NCBI RefSeq assembly: GCF_024802625.1
Contig: NZ_CP103371.1
Span: 806,001 to 870,000 of the forward strand
DNA from: Massilia sp. H6
Lineage (GTDB): Bacteria > Pseudomonadota > Gammaproteobacteria > Burkholderiales > Burkholderiaceae_D
Direction of reading: 5' to 3'
DNA: 64,000 nucleotides
Position 1 is the first letter of the stretch. Each line of letters begins with the position of its first letter. A model generated the notes under the pieces. The model had not been told where the DNA came from. It worked only from the letters and a program-made list of their open reading frames with translations, and did no database searches. The position numbers and the translations under genes are program-made. Positions 1 to 8,008 of this stretch are shown piece after piece.

Positions 1-2
1 TG

Positions 3-260
3 GCTGGCCGCGAATATCCGAACCTGCGCTCCGGGCGCGAGCTGCGCGTGCTCAAGGGTATGGCCGACTGGCCCATGATCGAGCTGCGCTATACCCTCGT
101 CAACAATGGCCAGGTCGTCGATAGCGGCAACGCGCGCCTGCAAGACATGGCTTACCTGGACCGCATCAGCCGCTTCTCCGATCACGACAGCCTGCGCTAT
201 GAGAAGCGCATGATCGAAGACTGGTTCAACCAGACTTTCGTTCGGAAAAATCCCGGCTGA
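3..260 (+). CDS. DUF3016 family protein, 3' end only
   Basis: This is the C-terminal part of a gene that begins before the window; the reading frame is open from base 3 to the TGA at 258-260. The visible 85 residues contain the pattern of the DUF3016 family: a Leu/Val-rich strand ending in a Val-Asp-Ser-Gly turn, an LQDMAYL element, and a closing LRYEKRM...DWF motif. DUF3016 proteins are small periplasmic proteins of unknown role. An internal GTG at 48 is not a likely start because similarity runs upstream of it. Function is unknown; the family call is moderately firm. Confidence 0.75.
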   Translation, partial: AGREYPNLRSGRELRVLKGMADWPMIELRYTLVNNGQVVDSGNARLQDMAYLDRISRFSDHDSLRYEKRMIEDWFNQTFVRKNPG

Positions 261-278
261 CACCGGGTCGGCAGGCAA

Positions 279-312
279 CAACCAAACGGCGCGATGACGC
301 GCCGTTTGGTTG
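279..312. terminator. Hairpin between convergent genes
   Basis: A perfect 15-bp inverted repeat (279-293 with 298-312, loop ATGA) lies between the end of the DUF3016 gene and the end of the minus-strand gene at 331. There is no long T run on either side, so it may act as a bidirectional, partly intrinsic terminator. Confidence 0.6.
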
Positions 313-330
313 TGCCCACCATCGCGCCTG

Positions 331-1290
331 CTATGGCGCTTTCCTGTCGCTATGGCGTCGCGCCACCGCCACCGGATCCTTGACCGTGTAATCGGCGGGC
401 ACCGCAAACAGCGCTGCCGCCGGCTCGGCGCGGCTCAAGCGCTCGAGGCGAAACACTGCCTCACCGGTGCGCGGGTCGCTGCGCTTGTGGAACACCACCG
501 CCTGCAGTTCAGGCGACACCCAGGTTTCGCTACTGACCGCGATCGCTTGGCGGTTGCCGATCTCGCCGGCCGGGATCTCGTAGCTGCGGCTGGTGCCGGT
601 GGCTTTGACGCCATAAAATTCGCGCGTGCCCAGGTCCCTGGTGTCGGCCTTCGACGCCCACTTGCGCTCGTCCATGACGCCGGCGATCATCGGGGCCAGG
701 CGCGCCGCCATTGCCGGCGAGGCGGCCTGGGCGATACGGATCCGGACCTCGCGCTGCTGGCCATGGCGCTCGCCGCTGCGCTCGACCTGCTTGACGATCG
801 CGGGCTCCTGGTTCGGTTCCGACTCAGCGCCGGGCAACTGGCCTTGCTCGCGCAGTTGGTCGATCCTGGCGCGGGCCCGTGGGGCGGCCAGCTTGATCGC
901 GGTCTTTTCGCGCGGACGCAGCAGGTAGCGCGTAGCGCCGACCGGATCGACAATGCTCACGCTGCGCACTTCGCCCTCGTCGTTGCGAATCTCGGTGCGG
1001 GTGCGGCCGGCGCTGTCGCGGTAGAACATGGTGCTGGTCTTGTTGACGATCTGGTTGCCGTCGCCCAGGGTCTGGATGCGCTCGGACACCATCTCGGCGC
1101 TGTAGGGCGCGTTCTTGACCGGCCTGCCACGATGCATGTGCACCAGCGGGCCGCCGCCGACGCCGGCGAGTGCGCCGGGGCCATCGAGCGCGGGCGCTTC
1201 GGCCAGCTTGCCCATGTCATCGGCCAGGGCCGCTGCCGGCATTAAGGCGCAGGTCAATAGTGCGGTAATCAAGATGTTGGTGGGTTTCAT
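331..1290 (-). CDS. Secreted protein of the ECF sigma operon
   Basis: A 319-residue exported protein of unknown function. An N-terminal signal peptide (Lys near residue 2, hydrophobic stretch, ALA cleavage site around residues 21-23) is clear. The rest is soluble, with many charged residues and strands such as YRDSAGRTRTEIR. This resembles secreted proteins encoded with ECF sigma/anti-sigma pairs, possibly lipoprotein-carrier-like (RseB-like) folds, but I cannot assign it firmly. The ATG at 1290 is chosen over 1296 because a GAGG lies 6 bases before it but directly abuts 1296. It follows the anti-sigma gene by about 35 bases and is probably the third gene of that operon, perhaps its envelope sensor or its target. 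Confidence 0.6.
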   Translation of the reverse strand: MKPTNILITALLTCALMPAAALADDMGKLAEAPALDGPGALAGVGGGPLVHMHRGRPVKNAPYSAEMVSERIQTLGDGNQIVNKTSTMFYRDSAGRTRTEIRNDEGEVRSVSIVDPVGATRYLLRPREKTAIKLAAPRARARIDQLREQGQLPGAESEPNQEPAIVKQVERSGERHGQQREVRIRIAQAASPAMAARLAPMIAGVMDERKWASKADTRDLGTREFYGVKATGTSRSYEIPAGEIGNRQAIAVSSETWVSPELQAVVFHKRSDPRTGEAVFRLERLSRAEPAAALFAVPADYTVKDPVAVARRHSDRKAP

Positions 1291-1325
1291 TGCCATCCTC
1301 GGTGAGTGAACTGGATTGGGGTTGA

Positions 1326-1823
1326 TTAGTAAAATGCGGTAGCGGAACTGAGCCGTACGGCAAGCGGCTGGCCATCGGCGGCGACCAGCATTTCGGCGCG
1401 CACGGTGTCGGCCGCGTTCTCGGGACTGACCGGCACCCCGAGCCGAGCCAGCGCCGTGCGCGGCATGTCAGCTTCGACCAACCGGGCACCGGGTTCGCCG
1501 GCGATCCGTTCGAGCGAATCGAGCGCAACGAAGGCAGCGCCCTGGTCGATGCCGACCAGGCGCTGGCCACCCACGCCGAGCGCATGGTGCGGCGACAGCG
1601 CCAGCAGCGCCGCCACCACCGCCAGCGAGCACACGGCGGCAGCCGTGCCCCACTGTGGCAGGCTGAGCGCGTGGTACCAGCGCCGTTGCGGCGCGAACTG
1701 GCGACTGAACGCCTGCAGCAATTCCTTCTCGACCCCACGCGGTGCATCGAGGCCGGCCAGCGTGGCGCGCAGAGTCGCGAAGCAGGGCGCGAGGGTGGCA
1801 TCGGGCTTGTCGGTGGTATCCAT
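1326..1823 (-). CDS. Putative anti-sigma factor, one membrane segment
   Basis: A 165-residue protein just downstream of an ECF sigma gene. A cytoplasmic N-terminal part of about 60 residues is followed by one hydrophobic segment (AAAVCSLAVVAALLALS) and a periplasmic C-terminal part, the usual layout of single-pass anti-sigma factors that hold an ECF sigma at the membrane. No HxxxCxxC zinc motif is visible, so it is not a classical ZAS anti-sigma. The ATG at 1823 is preferred because a GGAG stands 6 bases upstream; an in-frame ATG at 1835 overlaps the sigma stop (TGATG). Either start implies translational coupling. Role is inferred from context. Confidence 0.6.
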   Translation of the reverse strand: MDTTDKPDATLAPCFATLRATLAGLDAPRGVEKELLQAFSRQFAPQRRWYHALSLPQWGTAAAVCSLAVVAALLALSPHHALGVGGQRLVGIDQGAAFVALDSLERIAGEPGARLVEADMPRTALARLGVPVSPENAADTVRAEMLVAADGQPLAVRLSSATAFY

Positions 1824-1834
1824 CGTTATCTCCA

Positions 1835-2434
1835 TCAATTCACAAGGCAGTCCGGCGCATGCGCCTTCAGGCGTTTGGCCAGGGCCGCCCGGCCACGCGA
1901 CAGGCGCGAGCGGACGGTGCCAATGTCGACCTGGCAGACCGCGGCGATCTCCAGGTAGGACAGGTCGTGCAGTTCATACAAAATGACCACGTCGCGGTAG
2001 TGCGCCGGCAGCAGTGCCAGCGCGCGCCGCACGTGCTCGGCGGTCTCGTTGTCCAGCAGGCGAGTCAACGGCCCGGCGCCGTCGCAGGGCAGGTCGAGTT
2101 CGAGTTCGCCGTCTTCGTCGGGCTCGGGCAGCGCAACCTGGCGCCGGCGCGCTTCTTCCAGCTTCAGGATCAGCTTGCGCACCACTCCGAACAGGAAGTG
2201 CTGGAGCTGCCCACGCAGCGGATCGAAACCGAAGCGCCTGGTGAGCAGCCCCATGAAAGCTTCTTGCACGACATCGGCCGCCGTGTCGCTTGCACCGCAA
2301 CGCATCAGCGCATAGCGGAACAGCGGACCCTGGTGACGCCGGTACAGCGCCGTGAAGGCATCGGCCCGGCCGGCATGCGTTTGGCGCAGCAGTTCGTGGT
2401 CGGGAGTGTCGGGGGGTGTCGTCATGGGTGTCAT
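1835..2434 (-). CDS. ECF-family RNA polymerase sigma factor
   Basis: A 199-residue sigma-70 family protein of the extracytoplasmic-function type, which directs RNA polymerase to a small regulon. Region 2 is at about residues 15-85 with the core-binding motif DVVQEAFM (54-61). A linker rich in Asp/Glu follows, then region 4 at about 140-190 with LPAHYRDVVIL and the helix-turn-helix LSYLEIAAVCQVDIGTVRSRL. It is the first gene of a three-gene minus-strand operon with an anti-sigma and a secreted protein. The promoter probably lies in 2435-2550 and may be autoregulated. The ATG at 2434 has only a weak upstream purine stretch; an ATG four codons in is also possible. Confidence 0.9.
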   Translation of the reverse strand: MTPMTTPPDTPDHELLRQTHAGRADAFTALYRRHQGPLFRYALMRCGASDTAADVVQEAFMGLLTRRFGFDPLRGQLQHFLFGVVRKLILKLEEARRRQVALPEPDEDGELELDLPCDGAGPLTRLLDNETAEHVRRALALLPAHYRDVVILYELHDLSYLEIAAVCQVDIGTVRSRLSRGRAALAKRLKAHAPDCLVN

Positions 2435-2822
2435 CTTTATCTTCTATTCCGATGACGGGGTGGGGAAGTTCCAGGTTTTTTGCGGGTAAAGAAAAAGTGT
2501 TTCAACGCCAGGTGTTGATGAGCAGAAGCGAGCCAAGCTGCGGTCAGCAAGATGATTGACCGGCTTGATTGCGAAGGGAATCATGTCCAGAATCACCGTG
2601 GGCGCGATCAGCGCGCGCCAACTAGTCGGACGACCTGTCTGCCAACCCGGAAGGCAAACGTTGGCCTACATGGCTGGTGATGAGCTGGAATCGAAGATGA
2701 CGGTGCAGGTCGCTAATGGCGGCTACATCATCAAAGGCAGCAAGAAGCTCTGCGCCATGATGTATCGTTGCGAGATGCTGACTGCGGGCTTGACCCGCTT
2801 TGACGTCCGGGCAAAATAGCCT
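2435..2822. other. 388-base stretch without a confident gene
   Basis: This should hold the promoter of the sigma operon on the minus strand. A plus-strand frame of 87 codons (2556-2819) is open, and its second half (after ATG 2670) has protein-like composition, but it has no convincing ribosome site, ends just before the opposing thioesterase stop, and matches no family I know. I leave it uncalled. Confidence 0.4.
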
Positions 2823-3266
2823 TCAGTCGATCCAGTTGACCCGGTCGAACTTCGCGCGAAAATCGTCTGGCATCGTTACTACCTGGCTGCTTTTATAGTT
2901 AAAGAAGACAAACCCCGACTTGGCCATGGCGATCAGTTTGCGGTCGCGCGGGCGGGTGACGCGGAAGGTGATGTCGCCGCCGTATTTGTTGAAGTCCATG
3001 ACGCCCACCTCGAACAGCAACTGGTCGCGCGCATGCGCTTCGGCGCGGTAGGTGGTGGCCAGGTCGGTGACGATGATGCCGGTGCCGTCGCGCTCGGTCT
3101 CGGCAACGCCGAACTCGAACAGGAAGCGCGCGCGGGCCTCGGAGATCATCGAGATCATCGAATCGTTACCGAGGTGATTGGCGGCATTGACGTCGGTGAC
3201 GCGCACCGACATCGGGGTGGAATAACAGAACTGGTCTTCTGGGAAATCAAGGAGTAAGCGTGCCAT
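2823..3266 (-). CDS. Acyl-CoA thioesterase, hot-dog fold (4HBT family)
   Basis: A 147-residue hot-dog-fold protein likely to hydrolyse acyl-CoA thioesters in the cytoplasm. The N-terminal strand with VRVTDVNAANHLGNDSMIS corresponds to the family's substrate-binding segment (usually R-x-x-D-x-D-x-x-G-H-V-N-N), with Asn-His-Leu-Gly and Asn instead of the most usual residues. TTYRAEAHARDQL and the FxVTRPRDRKLIAMAKSGFVFF strands complete the fold. Length fits the YbgC/4HBT group. It stands alone between the sigma region and a lipoprotein gene on the same strand. Substrate is unknown. Confidence 0.8.
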   Translation of the reverse strand: MARLLLDFPEDQFCYSTPMSVRVTDVNAANHLGNDSMISMISEARARFLFEFGVAETERDGTGIIVTDLATTYRAEAHARDQLLFEVGVMDFNKYGGDITFRVTRPRDRKLIAMAKSGFVFFNYKSSQVVTMPDDFRAKFDRVNWID

Positions 3267-3293
3267 GGTTTAATTTTAACCTCACGCGGTGGT

Positions 3294-4784
3294 TCATGGC
3301 GCGGCGGAGCGCCCGATTTTGTACACGCTGCCGCGCGCGGTGGTGAGGTACAACTCGCCCGCGCCGTCCTGGCCGAACGAGATCACATTGCCGATACTGG
3401 CGATGTTCCAGTCGCGCTGCTCGGTAATGTTGCCCCCGGTGGCCAGGAAGCTTTTCAAGAAGCCGCGGCAATAATCAGAGTAGAAATAGCGCCCGGCCAG
3501 CTCTGGCAGGGCGCTGCCGCGGTAGACGAAGCCGCCGGTGATCGCGCAACCGTTGGCGTCGTTGCTGCCGTGGTCGTACTCGAATGCCGGCAGGGTCAGG
3601 CCGGTGCGGTCGCAGCTGGCGGCGTTGTAGCACAGCGTGCCTTCCATCGTGTTCCAGCCGTAATTCAGGCCCGCCGCGCCAGTGTTGCCGGCCGCGCTGA
3701 TGTTGACTTCTTCGCGCCGGTCCTGGCCGACGTCGCTCAGGTAGAGCTGGCCGTTGTCGAAGCTGAAGCGCCACGGGTTGCGCAGGCCGGTGGCCCAGAT
3801 CTCGGCGCGCCGGCCAGGCCCATTGAGGTAGGGATTGCTGGCCGGGATGGTGTAGGGCTGGCCGGCGCGTGCTGCGCTCACGTCGACGCGCAGCAGCTTG
3901 CCCAGCAGCGAGCCCAGGTTCTGGCCATTGCCTTGCGGGTCGCCTGCGCCGCCGCCGTCGCCGGTGCTGGCATACAGAAAACCATCGGGACCGAAGGCGA
4001 CCTGGCCGCCAAAATGGTTGACGAAGTTCGGGTGCGGGATGCGCAGGATGACCAGGTTGGATGTCGGGTCGGCCAGGTTGGGATTGGGACTGGCGCTGAA
4101 GCGCTCGACGACGATGTCCTGCTGCGGGTCGGTGTAGTAAATATAGAAATATCCATTGCGGGCAAAGGCCGGATCGAAGGCCATCGACAGCAGGCCGCCT
4201 TCGCCACCGGTAAAGACGCGGCCGCTCAAGTCGAGAAAGGGAATAGCCAGCACGCTGTTGTTCTGAACGATGCGGATGCGTCCCGGCCGCTCGAGCACGA
4301 ACAGGCGCGGGTCGCCCGGCGGCGCGGTAAGCCAGGTCGGGTTCACGAGATTGCTCGCCACTTCGCTCAGGGCGATGCTGAGCGCGGCGCCGCCGTAGGC
4401 GACCGTGGCGGTTGCGGTGGCGCCGGCGCTGACGATGGCGCTTTGGGTAGCTGGTGCGGGGGTATAGCTCACGCCCCCAGCGGTGACGGGGGCGGCAGTC
4501 ACACTATAGCTGCCGACGGCAATGCTAGACAGGGTTTGCGAGCCTGTCAGGTCTTGCTGAAAATTATTGGGGCCGGTGACGCGCACCGAGGCGTCGACGC
4601 CGGCCGGCAGGCCGCCCGTGGTGATGGCCAGGCTGCCGGTAGCGGCAGGCGGCGGGGTGACCGGGCCGGGGCTGCCGGGGTTGCCGCCACCGCCGCCGCA
4701 GGCGGACAGCGACAGGGCGATGACCATGGCTGTCAACATGGCTACAGCTACCCGCAAGATCATTTGCGCACGTCCAAGCAGCAT
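3294..4784 (-). CDS. PQQ-dependent sugar dehydrogenase-like lipoprotein
   Basis: A 496-residue exported beta-propeller of the glucose/sorbosone dehydrogenase family. A lipoprotein signal ends at LSAC (Cys about 29), followed by a Gly run and a domain of about 110 residues of PEGA/carboxypeptidase-like repeats. The propeller starts near residue 135 (LVNPTWLTAPPGDPRLFVLERPGRI) and shows GGEGGLLSMAFDPAF, NHFGGQVAFGPDGFLYASTGDGG, and GLRNPWRFSFD, which match PQQ and calcium-site regions of soluble aldose dehydrogenases. It would oxidise sugars in the periplasm if PQQ is available. The ATG at 4784 has GGAGG 6 bases upstream. Family call firm; substrate unknown. Confidence 0.85.
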   Translation of the reverse strand: MLLGRAQMILRVAVAMLTAMVIALSLSACGGGGGNPGSPGPVTPPPAATGSLAITTGGLPAGVDASVRVTGPNNFQQDLTGSQTLSSIAVGSYSVTAAPVTAGGVSYTPAPATQSAIVSAGATATATVAYGGAALSIALSEVASNLVNPTWLTAPPGDPRLFVLERPGRIRIVQNNSVLAIPFLDLSGRVFTGGEGGLLSMAFDPAFARNGYFYIYYTDPQQDIVVERFSASPNPNLADPTSNLVILRIPHPNFVNHFGGQVAFGPDGFLYASTGDGGGAGDPQGNGQNLGSLLGKLLRVDVSAARAGQPYTIPASNPYLNGPGRRAEIWATGLRNPWRFSFDNGQLYLSDVGQDRREEVNISAAGNTGAAGLNYGWNTMEGTLCYNAASCDRTGLTLPAFEYDHGSNDANGCAITGGFVYRGSALPELAGRYFYSDYCRGFLKSFLATGGNITEQRDWNIASIGNVISFGQDGAGELYLTTARGSVYKIGRSAAP

Positions 4785-4886
4785 GCCAGCCTCCGTGGGA
4801 GCAGATCATGATTCACCCGTTGAATTCACCCATTGTGCCAGCGAGCGCCTGCCAGCCACGCACGACTGGCTATCGGCAAGGCTGTG

Positions 4887-5210
4887 TCAGGGCAGGGCAG
4901 GCGCCCGCGTGCGGGTCTTGGTGACGATGCCGGACGGGTGAATGAGCACCACGAATTCGCCGAAGCGCCCGCCGCCGGCAGGGGTCTGGTACAACCATGT
5001 TTCAAAGCCGCTATCGAACACCACATTCTTGGTCGGGCCGAACGCGGCCAGCAGCTGCGCCTTGGTGGTGGTGCCCGGAACGATGGCTTGCTGTAGCCGT
5101 TCTTGCGCGACCTGGGTGCCGGGCGGCGCGGGCGTGCCGGCGCAGCCGAGGAGCAATAGCGCCACCGATAGCGACGCCAGCAGGGGCGCCAGGCGCAGAC
5201 TGGCGGTCAT
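4887..5210 (-). CDS. BamE/SmpA-like small lipoprotein
   Basis: A 107-residue lipoprotein: hydrophobic leader with lipobox LLGC near residue 22, then a compact domain with VPGTTTKAQLLAAFGPTKNVV, the signature of the SmpA/OmlA (BamE) fold, and a following strand FETWLYQTP. BamE-fold lipoproteins sit in the outer membrane; this one is shorter than true BamE and is more likely a paralogue of unknown role. Its ATG (5210-5208) overlaps the stop of the upstream gene as ATGA, and a GGAGG lies inside the end of that gene, so the two are translationally coupled. Confidence 0.7.
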   Translation of the reverse strand: MTASLRLAPLLASLSVALLLLGCAGTPAPPGTQVAQERLQQAIVPGTTTKAQLLAAFGPTKNVVFDSGFETWLYQTPAGGGRFGEFVVLIHPSGIVTKTRTRAPALP

Positions 5211-6037
5211 GGCGCGTCCTCCATATAGGTGAACTCGACCAGCGTGTCGTCTGGCCAGGATGCATCCCAGATCGGCGCGTAGAAGGTGCGGTCGAGCATG
5301 ACCTGGCAATCGCAGTATTGCAGGTCGGCCCTGGAAAGCTCGCCGCCTGCATACAGCATCTTGAACGGCAGCGTCTCGACCCGCTCGCCCGCGCGCAAGC
5401 TCACGGCGAAGATCGGGCGCTCGGCGAAGAACAGGTAATTGCCATCGGGGCTACCACAGACCTGCTCGGGCGAATTCAGCGCATTGGTGACCCAGGCGAA
5501 TAGCGGCGAACTGTTGGAGACCAGGCCGGCTTCGACGCCGACCCGGCATTCCAGGCGCAGGTCGCCAAGGCGCCGGGTGCCGGCCGGCAGGCCGGGGGTC
5601 ACGATCAGGGCGCGCCAGGTCATGCTGGTGGTCTTGCGGTTGGCCAGCACGGCGGCGTTCTCGCGCAGCGCCGCATCGACCCGCGGCAGGACAAAGCTGT
5701 TGTCTGCGGCGACCGGCACCGGAACGCTGACGCTGTCGCCGGCCACGCGCAGGGTGATGCCGCGCATGTCCACGGTAGGCAGGCGCGGCAGGAGTTGAAA
5801 ACGCAGGGAAGCGTTCGGCGCCAGGGCACGCTCGCGCTCGAAACGCTCTACGGCCTTGATCATTTTTCTGTACGATTTATCGACCGGATCACGGGTGGAT
5901 TTCACCGTGACGGTCGCGGCCTGCCCGGCGGCATGCGCCGGACCGGCAACAAGGCTGGCCAGGAAGGCCAGCGTCGCCAACAAGAAGGGGCTGGCCAGAC
6001 AGGCCAGTTGCCGGGGCACGCAGGATGCACGCCGCAT
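5207..6037 (-). CDS. Secreted protein of unknown function
   Basis: A 276-residue protein with a long signal peptide (Arg-rich start, hydrophobic core about 10-32, AHA cleavage). The mature part begins with a charged helix (KSYRKMIKAVERFERERAL), then beta-rich sequence with strands that end in VPVPVAADNSFVLP and a CGSPDGNYLFF segment; four or more cysteines (CRVG, VCGSPD, YCDC) could form disulphides. I do not recognise a named family. It lies 6 bases after the M15-like peptidase gene and overlaps the BamE-like gene, so all three form one minus-strand operon with an envelope role. Confidence 0.6.
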   Translation of the reverse strand: MRRASCVPRQLACLASPFLLATLAFLASLVAGPAHAAGQAATVTVKSTRDPVDKSYRKMIKAVERFERERALAPNASLRFQLLPRLPTVDMRGITLRVAGDSVSVPVPVAADNSFVLPRVDAALRENAAVLANRKTTSMTWRALIVTPGLPAGTRRLGDLRLECRVGVEAGLVSNSSPLFAWVTNALNSPEQVCGSPDGNYLFFAERPIFAVSLRAGERVETLPFKMLYAGGELSRADLQYCDCQVMLDRTFYAPIWDASWPDDTLVEFTYMEDAP

Positions 6038-6043
6038 GATTGT

Positions 6044-6583
6044 TTACCAGGAACGGACGCGGCCGGTGTCCAGGTGGACGAATTGCGAGTCGGGATAGTA
6101 GCCGACGCCGCCGCCCTTGATCGACATTGCAGCGCGTTGCAGCATCTTGAGGTCTTTGCCGGGAATGCGGATGTCGATCGCCTTGGCTTCCATATGCAGG
6201 CTGCGCTTGGCCACGCCGCCACTGGCGGCTTGCAGCTTGGCGTTCGATTCCGGCGACCGATAGCCCGAAATGATGTGCAATTCCCTGTTGTTGCCCATTT
6301 TCGCATTGACGGTGGTCAGCAGCAGCAAGAGTTCCGGATCCATGTCGGCAATCTTGTTGGTGCGGTGGTCGCGCAACACCTTGTTGATGTCTTGCAGTGC
6401 ATCCGGAACAAACTGGCCTTCGGCCCAGAACACGCTGTTCAGCTTTTCGCCGGTATGCGTGTTATACAGGCGCAGTGTATGCTCGCCCGGGGCTGCCTGT
6501 GCTGTCTTGGCAAATGCCGGAATGCTGAGGGTGGGTGCTGCGAGGAAAATAGAAGACTTCAGGAAAGCTCGGCGTGGCATCAT
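6044..6583 (-). CDS. YcbK/DUF882-type M15 murein peptidase-like protein
   Basis: A 179-residue exported protein of the DUF882 (YcbK/MepK-like) family, related to zinc D,D-peptidases that cleave peptidoglycan cross-links. A twin-arginine type leader (PRRAFLKSS, then a hydrophobic stretch ending AFA) suggests Tat export. The catalytic-domain motifs are present: SGYRSPESN, SLHMEAKAIDIRI (His and Asp metal ligands) and the late FVHLDTGRVRSW (His ligand). The position after HMx that is often Gly is Ala-Lys here. ATG at 6583 or 6580; an AAGGA lies upstream. First gene of the operon with two further envelope proteins. Confidence 0.85.
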   Translation of the reverse strand: MMPRRAFLKSSIFLAAPTLSIPAFAKTAQAAPGEHTLRLYNTHTGEKLNSVFWAEGQFVPDALQDINKVLRDHRTNKIADMDPELLLLLTTVNAKMGNNRELHIISGYRSPESNAKLQAASGGVAKRSLHMEAKAIDIRIPGKDLKMLQRAAMSIKGGGVGYYPDSQFVHLDTGRVRSW

Positions 6584-6718
6584 CGGATGGGATCCTTATG
6601 GTGGGGTCGCTCAAATGTGAATTCTACGCCTTTTGTGCTTAACGTGCAGACAAAATGAAGCAAAACGCGGCTAATAAGCTACGATATTAACTAAATGACC
6701 AATCTAGGGAGATATTTC

Positions 6719-7897
6719 ATGACGAGTAGCCAACGCATTCCTGCGCGCGCGCTGATTTCCGTTGTCACCTTGTTTACTGTGTTCTCGGGGCCGGTCGCGG
6801 CGCAGCCGGTAACGCCGGTCGACGAGCCGCCCGCAGCCAAGGGCTGGCGTCTCGACACCGTGGTCGGCGGCCTGCCGCAACCCTGGGGCATGGCCTGGCT
6901 GGCGGACGGTCGGATGCTGGTCACCGGAAAGAAAGGCACGCTGCACCTGGTCAAGGGCAAGCGCGTCGACGAGATCGCCATCGAGAGCCTGCCGGCGCTG
7001 TTCACTGGCGGCCAGGGCGGCCTGCTCGATATTGCCGTGCACCCGCATGACCGGGGCGCCAACCCACGGGTCTACATGACGATGGCCAGCGGTACGCAGG
7101 AAGACAACCGTACCGTGCTGGTGCAGGGTGTGTTTGACGGCAAGCGCGTGCATGGCGTGAAAACCCTCTTTACCGCCTCGCCGTCCAAGAGCGGCGGCCA
7201 GCATTTCGGCTCGCGCATCCTGTTCCTGAAAGACGGCACCATCTTGATGAGTATCGGCGATGGCGGCAATCCGCCCCAGCGGGTGGGCAGCATGCTGGCG
7301 CGCGAGCAGGCCCAGAACCTTGGCAGCCATTACGGCGCCGTGTTGCACCTGGGCGCCGACGGCAAGCCGGCCGCGGGCAATCCGCTGGCCGGGCAGCAGG
7401 GCGCGTTGCCAGAACTGTGGAGCATTGGCCACCGCAACATCCAGGGCATGGCAGTCGACCTGCAAAGCGGCCGCGTCTGGGCCAGCGAGCATGGCCCGCG
7501 CGGCGGCGACGAGATCAACCTGATCGAAGGCGGCAAGAACTATGGCTGGCCGCTGCAGAGCTATGGCCTTGACTACAGCAGCCGCGAACCGGTCGGCACC
7601 AGGACCGTGCCGGGCATGGTGCAGCCAATCGTGGTGTGGTCGCCATCGCCGGCGCCATCGGGCCTGGTTTATTACACCGGCAAGGCCTTCCCGGCCTGGC
7701 GCGGCAGCCTGTTCAGCGGCAGCCTGGCCGGCCAGGATGTGCGCCGCGTGGCGCTCGACGCCCACGGCAAGGTGACCCGCCAGGAAAAGCTTGCCATCGG
7801 CAAGCGGGTGCGCGACGTGCGCCAGGGCCCGGACGGGCATCTGTATGTGCTGACCGACGAGGCCAAGGGCAGCGTATTGAGGATCATGCCCAAGTAA
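6719..7897 (+). CDS. PQQ-dependent aldose sugar dehydrogenase (YliI-like)
   Basis: A 392-residue periplasmic beta-propeller. A signal peptide (ISVVTLFTVFSGPVAAQ) precedes the fold, which carries the family's landmarks in order: LPQPWGMAWLADGRMLVT, FTGGQGGLLDIAVHP, GSRILFLKDGTILMSIGDGG, LWSIGHRNIQGMAVD, SEHGPRGGDEINLIEGGKNYGWP and a late SGLVYYTG strand. These match YliI/Asd enzymes, which oxidise aldoses with PQQ. The ATG at 6719 is chosen over 6695 because AGGGAG lies 7 bases upstream. Second member of this family in the window (the other at 3294-4784, shorter similarity and lipid-anchored). Likely monocistronic. Confidence 0.9.
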   Translation: MTSSQRIPARALISVVTLFTVFSGPVAAQPVTPVDEPPAAKGWRLDTVVGGLPQPWGMAWLADGRMLVTGKKGTLHLVKGKRVDEIAIESLPALFTGGQGGLLDIAVHPHDRGANPRVYMTMASGTQEDNRTVLVQGVFDGKRVHGVKTLFTASPSKSGGQHFGSRILFLKDGTILMSIGDGGNPPQRVGSMLAREQAQNLGSHYGAVLHLGADGKPAAGNPLAGQQGALPELWSIGHRNIQGMAVDLQSGRVWASEHGPRGGDEINLIEGGKNYGWPLQSYGLDYSSREPVGTRTVPGMVQPIVVWSPSPAPSGLVYYTGKAFPAWRGSLFSGSLAGQDVRRVALDAHGKVTRQEKLAIGKRVRDVRQGPDGHLYVLTDEAKGSVLRIMPK

Positions 7898-8008
7898 CTG
7901 GCCCAGGCATGGATTTGAACGGTTCCATGCACCTGACATTGTTGCAATCGAAAAAGCTGCCTAGAATGCTCTTTCCATCCGTCCCGGATGATTCACAGGA
8001 GGAGCAGC

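Noticed and set aside
2556..2819. 87-codon frame beside the thioesterase gene
   Set aside because: Second half looks protein-like but there is no ribosome site and no family match; may be a remnant.
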